From an uncultured Clostridia bacterium (GTDB lineage Bacteria > Bacillota > Clostridia > Christensenellales > Pumilibacteraceae): a stretch of 15,166 bases of DNA. Where the stretch lies: assembly GCA_947627075.1 (NCBI GenBank), contig CANQUR010000021.1, forward strand, positions 1 to 15,166, read 5' to 3'. The notes under the pieces are model-generated. The model was not told where the DNA came from. It worked only from the letters and a program-made list of their open reading frames with translations, and did not search any database. Shown here one piece after another: positions 1-6,582 of this stretch. The stretch's first letter is position 1, and each line of letters opens with the position of its first letter. Position numbers and translations under genes: made by a program.

Positions 1-1360
1 CACTATTCCACCAATTATTGTAGATATTCCTACTATCTTCGGGTATATCTCTCTTTTCAAGTATGCACATCGGATCCAAATCACAATAAAGCGAATCAAT
101 TATGCGACTTCCGTCTACCCAACCGAATTTCGGACCTGCCGACCCGTAGAAATTAGGTCCCAAATAGAACGGCTTTTGATTTTCGAAAATATTATCGACA
201 TTATCTTCCAAGCGTACTGTGGTCAATACACTTTCATATTGATCCAATTGATCGGAGATCTCGGGGATCAGCCACGTTTTTATAGCATTATTATTTACAG
301 GATGAGAATTTGGGATATAAGTGTCGGGTCCAAAACAATCATCCGTAACAATATCATCGGTAAAACGAACATCAACTTGAAAATCAACAAGTCCTAAAGA
401 CATCTCGTCAAGATTTTGTTCGAATTTTTCACCTAAAAGCTTATACATTGCCTTTTCGAAATCCGTCATTTTGACATGTACTTGATTTAAATCGGGAAAT
501 GTACCATTAACTTCGGTTACAAACAACATAAGAACGTTATACGTTTTCAATTCACCTTTTAAATTAAAACCGGCATATAGCTTATCACTTTTAAGGGTCA
601 TGAATGAATAATGATCCATTACAAGCTTTCCTTTTTCATCGGCAACCTTTTTTGTACACTCCTTATCGGAAAACCAACCATAGAATTCCGATTTCACTCT
701 TTCGGGTACATAGAACAATTGAACATCTTTGTCGATAGGTGTAAAATAATCCAAAGTAATAGTACGAGGCATATTCATATCAACCGTAGCATTATTATAA
801 ACATATGTAAATGTTCTGCTAATGACCTCAAATATTGCAGTGGCAACCAAATCTCCGTTTATTTCATTATCTGTGCGCTCAGCTGTTTCTATGCCATCCG
901 ACCATTTTACAAATCTATACCCTGCTTTTGCAATCGCTTTAACGGATGTGGCATTTTCTCCTTTATTTACGGTCTGCTCCGTATTTCCGGTTATATATCC
1001 ACCGTCTGTAACGGAATAAAATACCTTAAAAGATTCTATTTCTTTCGTATCCGCTGCAAAAATAGCCGTTAGAGTCATGTTCATTGATACATGACTATCC
1101 GTACGTTCGGCTGTTTCTATGCCATCCGACCATTTTACGAATCTATACGTTTCTCTTGCAATTGCCTTGACCGATGTTGCATTTTGCCCCTTCTTCACTT
1201 TTTGCGCAACATCTCCGTCTACATATCCGCCTTCGGTAGAACCATATAAAACAGTAAAAACGGTTTCCGAATTCGGTTCATTTTGAGGGGAGCAAGCCAT
1301 AATAACACCCGAACATAGTGCAATTACAGCAATCAGTAAAACCAAAATCTTCTTTTTCAT
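1..1360 (-). CDS. Lipoprotein with InlB/Flg_new-type repeats (3' end beyond window)
   Basis: The frame is open from an ATG at 1360 to the window edge (453 codons and one base), so the C-terminus is missing. GGAGG lies 8 nt before the ATG. The N-terminus is a lipoprotein signal peptide: MKKK, a hydrophobic stretch, then the lipobox VIMAC with Cys23, so the protein should be lipid-anchored on the outer face of the membrane. Residues about 34-102 and 110-178 are two near-identical repeats ending in FVKWSDGIETAERTD; residues about 182-265 are a third, divergent unit with a YGWFSDKECTKK stretch. These resemble the bacterial InlB B-repeat-like beta domains common in surface proteins of gut Firmicutes. 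The rest (DFQVDVRFTDD onward) is not recognised. It has its own promoter and lies 93 nt after the 845-residue surface protein gene. The role in adhesion or binding is inference; the partial lipoprotein call is secure. Confidence 0.85.
   Translation of the reverse strand, partial: MKKKILVLLIAVIALCSGVIMACSPQNEPNSETVFTVLYGSTEGGYVDGDVAQKVKKGQNATSVKAIARETYRFVKWSDGIETAERTDSHVSMNMTLTAIFAADTKEIESFKVFYSVTDGGYITGNTEQTVNKGENATSVKAIAKAGYRFVKWSDGIETAERTDNEINGDLVATAIFEVISRTFTYVYNNATVDMNMPRTITLDYFTPIDKDVQLFYVPERVKSEFYGWFSDKECTKKVADEKGKLVMDHYSFMTLKSDKLYAGFNLKGELKTYNVLMLFVTEVNGTFPDLNQVHVKMTDFEKAMYKLLGEKFEQNLDEMSLGLVDFQVDVRFTDDIVTDDCFGPDTYIPNSHPVNNNAIKTWLIPEISDQLDQYESVLTTVRLEDNVDNIFENQKPFYLGPNFYGSAGPKFGWVDGSRIIDSLYCDLDPMCILEKRDIPEDSRNIYNNWWNS
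876..1148. repeat. Two-copy direct repeat inside the lipoprotein gene
   Basis: Copies at 876-920 and 1104-1148 are 42/45 identical, and 29 bases in a row (882-910 and 1110-1138) are identical. They lie 228 bp apart, exactly 76 codons, and encode the FVKWSDGIETAERTD part of two neighbouring protein repeats. This is an intragenic domain duplication. Such high nucleotide identity suggests it is recent or kept alike by recombination. Confidence 0.9.
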
Positions 1361-1385
1361 AAATTTTACCTCCATCTATATAGAC

Positions 1386-1414
1386 ATTATATCACCTTAT
1401 TTTTCATATTGCAA
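1386..1414 (-). promoter_or_regulatory. Vegetative promoter of the lipoprotein gene
   Basis: Read on the minus strand, TTGCAA (1414-1409) and TATAAT (1391-1386) are separated by 17 bp, close to the sigma-A consensus. The -10 ends 25 nt before the ATG at 1360, with GGAGG between, which leaves room for a short leader. AT-rich tracts lie upstream. The gene can therefore be transcribed independently of its upstream neighbour. Confidence 0.8.
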
Positions 1415-1453
1415 CTCTTTTTTGATAAAAATTTCAGATTTAGCTTCGCAAAT

Positions 1454-3991
1454 TTACCATTCATCGCCATCTACATAATTATCGACAAAGTTAACTTTAT
1501 TTTCATCCGTAAATTTATATGGTAATCCATTGCCATATAGCGTTTGATCTACATTAATACCTCCTTTGCCTCCAAAAAGAGTAACATCAACGTTTGCTTT
1601 AAAATAATTAATTGATTTTAATTTCACTGGGCATCCGCCATTTCCGCATTGATGAGTATGACCTGCGGAACCTCTCCCCCCATATATGGAACATTTTTTG
1701 TTCGTTGAAAGATGTTCACATTCAACAGCAATACCTCCATCGACTCCAAATGACAAATTTTCACCGGCATCACCGCCATATAATTCAGAAATATTACAGC
1801 CAATAGTTACATCGTTATCTTTTGCATAAATAGCATGCCCGCCGAGGCCAGCTCTTAATTTTAACAATAAATCTGCGTTTTCTCCGGTCTTTCCGCCATT
1901 ACCACCTTTTATTGTAACTTGATTTGATCTTATATATAACCCATATTGATTTTGAAGATTTTCCATTTTACTCGGCATTTCACTAATAAATTTAATTCCG
2001 TCACCACCTATGCCGCCTATACCACATAACTCATAACCCGCATAGTTATTAACTTTATCAACTGAATCTCCGCCGTTACCGCCTACAATTTCGAGTTCGC
2101 TATTTGCGCCTAATATATCTAATAATGTAAATTCATATCTATTCACATTATCCTTGGTAGTATAATTTTTTATATTAATGCCGCAACCACCATTTCCGCC
2201 GTTGCCGCCTTTTCCAACAGAATTGCCGCCATTACCACCAATGAATTGAATTAAACCACTATTGTTATTATTTTGTATACTTTTCAAATTATATATAATC
2301 TTCGCTCTTATTCTTGCATTTAACGCATCGCCTCCATCGCCGCCTTTACCGGTTGAATAACCCTTACCACCATTACCTCCTACTAATCTCATTATTCCAC
2401 CGGATATATTTGAAATATCCAATGATAGCCCTTCTGTAATAATTGCTGGGGAACCATTTGATCCATCAAATTGTGATTCATTACCATCTTCTCCATTCCC
2501 TCCGACTAAAATATTGTCGCCTTCACATAATATAGTAATACTACTATCCGCTCCGCGGATATCTATTACAGGACGATTTTCTTCTTGGATAGAAGTAAAA
2601 TTATTAAGATATATTGTACTTAACTTTGAACCTTCATTAATAAGTAGTGCTATATCAATATTAGTTTCATTTAAGAATATTCTTGTGTATTCTTTTGCTA
2701 AAATTAGCAGTTTATTTGAACTTTTAACACTTAATTTCGTATATGCTGTAACCGTCTTTTCGCCACCTGAAAGTTTATCCAATTCGTCCAAGGTCTTTGG
2801 AAAATCAACAGTACAACTATTATTAAAAAACCAACCTTCAATAGAAAAATCGCTGTTTGAAGTCATTGGAATTTCAAAGAAATTAGTAAAATCTCTATTT
2901 TCACTTCTGGCGATTGTCTTTGTAATATTCTTTTTTACTCCAGAATAATCTATGTTTATGACATATTGTGACCATACAGCAGATAAATTTGCATCACTTG
3001 GAATCTTCCAAACATCTAATCCTTTACCAAATTCATCTGTCAATAATACACCATCTTCGTCTGCCCAGCCTTCAAAATCATATCCGTCTTTTTCTGGCAC
3101 AGGTATATTATAATCTTTTAAATAACATACATCTGCTTCTTCTAAAGTTAATGAACCTCCATTTGTATTTAATTTTGCTTTATAGATATTGTTTAAAAAT
3201 CTTCCATATAATATTATATCCTCATTTTTTTCATTTATAGAAATTTTACTATATCGTGGTTTTTTATATTCATTATTATAATACCAACCATCAAATGTTT
3301 TACCTTCCTCTTCTAACCAAGGTAAAGTAACTTCAATTGTCGGATTATAACTATCCGGTTTTAAAGTATCGTTAATTTCGCCATCTACATAATATGTTAT
3401 AGAGTAATTTATAACCTCTTGTATATATAAAGATATATCGCCTGTTATTACACTTTCCGCAGTAAATAATACATTATCGTCATTATACAAAACGATACCA
3501 TTTTCATACTGCTGAACAATATCTTTATATTCTTTTGTTGCAAAAATTTCTTCCAATTTTGCTTCTACATTAATATATGCACACAACAAGCAATTTCTAT
3601 TTTTGTCAAAAAAATCAACTCTATATTGCTCTTTATTCCACATTATCAATGGCATTAAAGGATCATTATTTTCATATTCTCTTTCTAATCCTAAAATATT
3701 TTTAAAATCTACATTTTGAGGCTTTTCAAACTCAAAATAAATCGTTTGAGGATATTCCCAGTGCTCAAATGCAGCATTATCTATATTTATATTGTCTTTA
3801 TCTATAACACTATTTGGAATAATAAGCCTACTAATATTTTTGCAATTCGAAAATGCGTCAGCACATATTTTATTAATATTCGGCAACGAGTATTGCTCGC
3901 CATATACAGTTATCTCTTCCAAATTAATACATTCTGCAAACATGCCAGAGCTAATTTCAGACATATTTTTAGGAAGGATTACTTTTCTCAA
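1454..3991 (-). CDS. Large BspA-LRR / InlB-repeat / glycine-loop surface protein, 5'-truncated
   Basis: An 845-residue frame read from a TTG at 3991; the same frame stays open back to a stop at 4072-4070. There is no ribosome site and no signal peptide, and the frame starts inside a BspA-type leucine-rich repeat (SVFAYSPLLRKVILPKNM), so the true N-terminus is missing. Residues 1-75 are LRR-like (AFSNCKNISRLIIPNSV). Three InlB/Flg_new-type units follow at about 197-265, 270-341 and 343-418 (FDGWYYN, FEGWADEDG, IEGWFFN). From about 430 to 826 there is a beta-strand and glycine-loop domain with eight GGNGG-like loops. There is no LPXTG or C-terminal membrane anchor; it ends VDGDEW. The family suggests a secreted adhesin or cell-surface binder, but as it stands it would not be exported. 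Most likely a pseudogene or a fragment produced by rearrangement, although no internal stop or frameshift is seen in the remaining 2.5 kb. Confidence 0.75.
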   Translation of the reverse strand: MRKVILPKNMSEISSGMFAECINLEEITVYGEQYSLPNINKICADAFSNCKNISRLIIPNSVIDKDNINIDNAAFEHWEYPQTIYFEFEKPQNVDFKNILGLEREYENNDPLMPLIMWNKEQYRVDFFDKNRNCLLCAYINVEAKLEEIFATKEYKDIVQQYENGIVLYNDDNVLFTAESVITGDISLYIQEVINYSITYYVDGEINDTLKPDSYNPTIEVTLPWLEEEGKTFDGWYYNNEYKKPRYSKISINEKNEDIILYGRFLNNIYKAKLNTNGGSLTLEEADVCYLKDYNIPVPEKDGYDFEGWADEDGVLLTDEFGKGLDVWKIPSDANLSAVWSQYVINIDYSGVKKNITKTIARSENRDFTNFFEIPMTSNSDFSIEGWFFNNSCTVDFPKTLDELDKLSGGEKTVTAYTKLSVKSSNKLLILAKEYTRIFLNETNIDIALLINEGSKLSTIYLNNFTSIQEENRPVIDIRGADSSITILCEGDNILVGGNGEDGNESQFDGSNGSPAIITEGLSLDISNISGGIMRLVGGNGGKGYSTGKGGDGGDALNARIRAKIIYNLKSIQNNNNSGLIQFIGGNGGNSVGKGGNGGNGGCGINIKNYTTKDNVNRYEFTLLDILGANSELEIVGGNGGDSVDKVNNYAGYELCGIGGIGGDGIKFISEMPSKMENLQNQYGLYIRSNQVTIKGGNGGKTGENADLLLKLRAGLGGHAIYAKDNDVTIGCNISELYGGDAGENLSFGVDGGIAVECEHLSTNKKCSIYGGRGSAGHTHQCGNGGCPVKLKSINYFKANVDVTLFGGKGGINVDQTLYGNGLPYKFTDENKVNFVDNYVDGDEW
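1526..2506 (-). repeat. Eight-copy glycine-loop protein repeat region
   Basis: This part of the surface protein encodes eight units of a hydrophobic beta strand followed by GG[NDRK][GA]-type loops, starting near residues 496, 537, 584, 636, 696, 738, 770 and 806 (spacing 32 to 60). Most units carry a second glycine cluster followed by a short strand, such as GGDGGDALNAR, GGNGGCGINI, GIGGDGIKFI, GLGGHAIYA and GNGGCPVKL. The pattern fits a right-handed beta-helix or polyglycine-rich fold, but the fold is inference. At DNA level the copies are diverged. Confidence 0.7.
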
Positions 3992-4049
3992 TAATGGGGA
4001 ATAAGCAAAAACAGAATCCGAACTAGTCTGCTTATTTAAATCATCATAA

Positions 4050-4241
4050 AAGGTTACATTAAAAGATTTTTACAAATCCTATGACCTAATACATAACACA
4101 AATCACGTTGAATTATTGACTGAAATTTTTTCAAATAACGCCAATAAAAAAATAGCCGTTATAAGCGGCATCGGAATTAGAACCTTATATCGTTACAAGC
4201 AAGATTATTTGACGGTTTTCGATTATTTCTTAATGCAGTAA
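4050..4241 (+). other. Open-frame fragment, unknown protein remnant
   Basis: After a stop at 4047-4049 a plus-strand frame stays open for 63 codons to TAA at 4239-4241, without a good start codon or ribosome site. The peptide (for example FYKSYDLIHNTNHVELLTEI, then GIGIRTLYRYKQDYLTVFDYF) reads like a genuine amphipathic, possibly helix-turn-helix-like protein end. I do not recognise the family. It overlaps the 5' end of the truncated surface gene on the other strand, so a recombination junction lies here. It is probably the 3' remnant of a lost gene; it could also be a chance frame. Confidence 0.35.
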
Positions 4242-4440
4242 CAAAAATACTAAAAAATTTCGGCTGAACAGTATAAAAGCTTTATTGCCTGCACAATATA
4301 ACTATGCAAGCTCAATGATCTGTTTTAAGAGTTGATAAGCTTCGTAAAGAGATTCGGGCAAAAGTCCTTCTTGACAAGGACAACGATATCACAACAGCCC
4401 AAGCGGAGCATAAAAACAGTCTTTAAGTCGTACGTTTTTG
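4242..4440 (+). other. Decayed intergenic segment with gene-fragment traces
   Basis: No intact gene is seen. A plus-strand frame without start is open at 4319-4426, ending at TAA 4424-4426, with a charged, helix-like peptide (VDKLRKEIRAKVLLDKDND, then AQAEHKNSL). A second short plus-strand frame ends near 4340. Both look like leftovers of coding DNA cut by frameshifts, but I cannot name the source. The segment separates the AT-rich accessory region on the left from the housekeeping operon on the right. Confidence 0.3.
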
Positions 4441-4477
4441 AATAAACGATTAAAACAAATCATTCCTTATAGCTTGT

Positions 4478-4504
4478 AAAAGTCCGTATTCATTACGGAC
4501 TTTT
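4478..4504 (-). terminator. Operon terminator overlapping the spoIVFB-like stop codon
   Basis: A perfect 11-bp stem (AAAAGTCCGTA with TACGGACTTTT) around a 5-nt loop. The A- and T-rich stem ends make it symmetrical, so it could work in both directions. On the minus strand the first arm includes the last sense codons and the first bases of the TAA stop (4495-4493) of the peptidase gene. It closes the operon that starts with ppx/gppA. Confidence 0.75.
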
Positions 4505-5383
4505 GATTATATCGCCCACTTTTATCAAAGCAGAATGGCTTTTAAGCATAGCTTCGAGTTCCATTTCGGATATCTCGCCGAGCCTTTTCATATTGTCGTC
4601 GACAACGACAAAGCTTGTATAATAATTGGTATTGAGCATTCTGTCAAGTTGGATGAGCGTCAAAGAACTCGGCACCATGACCGTTACCATCTTCAGCCCC
4701 CTTTTCATGCGTTCGCTCATATAAGCCATGCCGTATACCCTCCTGTATGTGCTGTTTTTATCGGGAAACAGCGTGCTCACGAATATAAATGCGCTCATTA
4801 CCGCAAAGCTCATGTTTACAGTTTTGTCGAATATTATCAAAGCAACAAATAGGCACGAAAGCAGCGGTGCAAGTATAAATCCGAAAATTCTCACACGCCT
4901 GTATGCCTTTTGGCGAGGCATCGATCGCGACATTGCCGCAAGCGTTATCCTGCCACCGTCAAGCGGAAACACGGGCAACATATTGAATAAAGCCGTAAAA
5001 ATATTAGCCGCCACCAGCCTGTCTGTGAATGCATACAAAGACGGAACGAGCCACCATAACGCCGTACACACTATAGCCAGCGCACAATTGAATAAAGGCC
5101 CCGCAAGCGCGATAAGTATCTCGTCCTTTACCGAGATCCCCTCAAATTCCCCTTTAAGCGCCGCTCCGTAAGGCATGAGCATGAATTTGTCGAGAGTATA
5201 ACCCAATCTTATGCCTACTTCTGCGTGCGAAAGCTCGTGCAATACTATGGTCGTGAAGTAGATCGCGCAGTCGTAAAAACAGCCGCACGCAATAAGTACG
5301 ACCATCATTACGATAAGTAGCGGAGAAATATGCCACCTGAATTTTTTCATGCCTTTTTTTGACGTCGGCAAGCTATATCGCAA
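4493..5383 (-). CDS. spoIVFB: SpoIVFB-like M50 intramembrane metalloprotease
   Basis: A site-2-type zinc protease. In spore formers SpoIVFB releases sigma-K from its pro-form in the mother cell membrane. Visible: HELSH at residues 49-53 (HExxH zinc and catalytic motif), NMLPVFPLDGGR at 134-145 with Asp142 as the third zinc ligand, several hydrophobic segments (about 20-45, 88-113, 125-140, 165-205), and a C-terminal part (about 222-296) like a single CBS domain, as in Bacillus SpoIVFB. The length of 296 residues fits. The first start is TTG at 5383, inside an inverted repeat; ATG at 5350 (residue 12) is a possible alternative with a weak ribosome site. It follows minE by 45 nt and is last in the operon, the place it has in Bacillus after minD, but no spoIVFA is present. 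Family very sure; the exact sporulation role is inferred from fold and context. Confidence 0.85.
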   Translation of the reverse strand: MRYSLPTSKKGMKKFRWHISPLLIVMMVVLIACGCFYDCAIYFTTIVLHELSHAEVGIRLGYTLDKFMLMPYGAALKGEFEGISVKDEILIALAGPLFNCALAIVCTALWWLVPSLYAFTDRLVAANIFTALFNMLPVFPLDGGRITLAAMSRSMPRQKAYRRVRIFGFILAPLLSCLFVALIIFDKTVNMSFAVMSAFIFVSTLFPDKNSTYRRVYGMAYMSERMKRGLKMVTVMVPSSLTLIQLDRMLNTNYYTSFVVVDDNMKRLGEISEMELEAMLKSHSALIKVGDIIKSP

Positions 5384-5404
5384 AAATTTCCGTTCATGCG
5401 ATAT
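5375..5404 (-). promoter_or_regulatory. Inverted repeat over the spoIVFB-like start
   Basis: ATATCGCA (5375-5382) and TGCGATAT (5397-5404) form a perfect 8-bp stem with a 14-nt loop. In the mRNA the loop carries a weak ribosome-site-like CGGAAA, and the TTG start (5383-5381) lies at the loop-stem border. It could hold down initiation at TTG, or show that the ATG at 5350 is the real start. A function is inference. Confidence 0.4.
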
Positions 5405-5428
5405 TATATGATTTGGGCTTTGCTTTAA

Positions 5429-5644
5429 TTACCCTGCCGCATAAAAACCGACTTTTTTGAGTCCGCCGCCGACTACCTTTATGTTTATCCCGTCTTGAAC
5501 TATGTCTATTTTTATATCCTCAACGTCCAAAAAATCACAAAAGACATTGTTAAGTTCGGAACGAAGCACCTCTTTGAAAGCCGTTTCCGCTCCGCCGCCG
5601 TCGTCCTGCAATGTAAGCCTTAATCTTTCCGCCTGTTCTCTCAT
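5429..5644 (-). CDS. minE: MinE-like cell division topological factor, short N-terminus
   Basis: MinE stimulates the MinD ATPase and drives MinD off the membrane, so that division is limited to midcell. The 71-residue product shows the contact helix (QAERLRLTLQDD) and the C-terminal dimer domain (VLRSELNNVFCDFLDVEDIK, then IDIVQDGINIKV), like the LQHDR and LEmLKeELlrVI parts of the family. The ATG at 5644 overlaps the minD stop (ATGA), so the two are translationally coupled. MinE proteins usually have 80-90 residues and begin with an amphipathic membrane-targeting helix. Here that helix is missing: the first residues already correspond to the contact helix, and an in-frame TAA at 5650-5648 rules out an earlier start. 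The position right after minD strongly supports the call. Confidence 0.85.
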   Translation of the reverse strand: MREQAERLRLTLQDDGGGAETAFKEVLRSELNNVFCDFLDVEDIKIDIVQDGINIKVVGGGLKKVGFYAAG

Positions 5645-6429
5645 ACTTTACCTCTCAATTTGCGTTTTATTCCGCCTAAAAATCCTCGGTACTTCTTTGT
5701 CGCGTCGTAAATTTCATCGGTAGAATTGTAAATGTTGTTTGCAAGCATTCTTATGGCGTTGTGTCCGTCGCTTCTTTTGCTCAACGAACCGCCGCTGCTC
5801 ACAAGATTTATGTAATCGTCCTCGGGAATTACGCCGATAATGTCCACATTCATAGTGTCGCGTATTTCCTCGACCGTAAGCGCTTCTCCGCTCAAAAGCA
5901 TATCGCCGCGCAATCTGTTTATGACAAGATGCGCGTCGAGCTTGTACGAACGTATGAGCGCCGCCACTTTTGACGCGTCTTTAAGCGCGGAAAGGTGCGC
6001 GCTCGTCACTACTATTGCCTCGTCCGCCGCCGCCACCGCTCTATGAAATCCGAACTCTATTCCCGCCGGACAATCTATAAGTACATAATCGTGCGACGCT
6101 TTGAGTCTCGTGACTATCTCCTTTAGGCTCTGTCCGTCCGCATGGCATTGCTCATAGCTGTGCGCGGACGGCAACAAAAACAGCCCCATGCATTGCCTGT
6201 CCTCTATAAGCGCTTGCGAAAGTCTGCATCTGTTCTCGATGACGTCGGTAAGATCGTAAATTATATTTCTCTCTACCCCCATAAGCACATCGAGGTTATT
6301 GAGCCCTATGTCGGTATCCATAAGCGCAACTCTGCACCCGATCTCGGCAAGCGCTCTGCCTACGCTCAACGTAAGCGTGGATTTGCCTACTCCGCCCTTG
6401 CCCGATGTAAATACTATTGCCTTGGACAT
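5641..6429 (-). CDS. minD: Septum site-determining ATPase MinD
   Basis: A ParA/MinD-type ATPase that binds the membrane when ATP-loaded and carries the division inhibitor MinC. Visible: deviant Walker A GKGGVGKST at residues 10-18 with the signature lysine Lys11, switch I region DTDIGLNNLD at 38-47, Walker B-like YVLIDCPAG at 115-123, and a C-terminal basic amphipathic segment GFLGGIKRKLRGKV that fits the membrane-targeting sequence. The length of 262 residues is typical. AAGGAGG lies 4 nt before the ATG, a strong ribosome site. It overlaps minE by 4 nt and comes 153 nt after the mreB-like gene. No minC lies next to it, unlike in Bacillus; it may be elsewhere in the genome. Confidence 0.96.
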   Translation of the reverse strand: MSKAIVFTSGKGGVGKSTLTLSVGRALAEIGCRVALMDTDIGLNNLDVLMGVERNIIYDLTDVIENRCRLSQALIEDRQCMGLFLLPSAHSYEQCHADGQSLKEIVTRLKASHDYVLIDCPAGIEFGFHRAVAAADEAIVVTSAHLSALKDASKVAALIRSYKLDAHLVINRLRGDMLLSGEALTVEEIRDTMNVDIIGVIPEDDYINLVSSGGSLSKRSDGHNAIRMLANNIYNSTDEIYDATKKYRGFLGGIKRKLRGKV

Positions 6430-6452
6430 AATTCCTCCTTTGCGTTTTACTT

Positions 6453-6458
6453 ATTATA
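6453..6458 (-). promoter_or_regulatory. Possible -10 element before minD
   Basis: TATAAT on the minus strand, 23 nt before the minD ATG, in the only sizeable gap of the operon (6430-6582). The hexamer 17 bp upstream (ATAATA) is a poor -35, so this is a weak case for an internal promoter giving extra MinD and MinE. Confidence 0.35.
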
Positions 6459-6528
6459 GCTTTTTACGGAAGAATTATTATGTAAAATATTATATTTTTA
6501 TGTCTTATTACGCCTATTCATAATAATA

Positions 6529-6548
6529 GCCGCAGCATAAACCACGGC
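6529..6548 (-). other. Hairpin between the mreB-like gene and minD
   Basis: GCCGTGG and CTGCGGC can pair over 7 positions with two G-U pairs around a 6-nt loop, about 35 nt after the mreB-like stop. No U-run follows, so a terminator is unlikely; it could be an mRNA processing or stability element. Confidence 0.3.
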
Positions 6549-6582
6549 ATATTTTTGAAATTTCATACTTTTTTTTGCGATT

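Noticed and set aside
1526..2506. CRISPR-like or tandem DNA array suggested by recurring ccgccattaccacc-type words
   Set aside because: The words recur irregularly and are simply the reverse complement of GGNGG codons; there are no constant-length repeats or spacers.
2514..2948. 144-codon plus-strand open frame opposite the surface protein
   Set aside because: No start signal or family; antisense to the InlB-repeat and beta region, whose minus-strand frame carries clear protein repeats.
4250..4440. An intact insertion sequence or tRNA-linked attachment site
   Set aside because: No transposase motif, terminal inverted repeats, target duplication or tRNA gene could be seen; only short open fragments.
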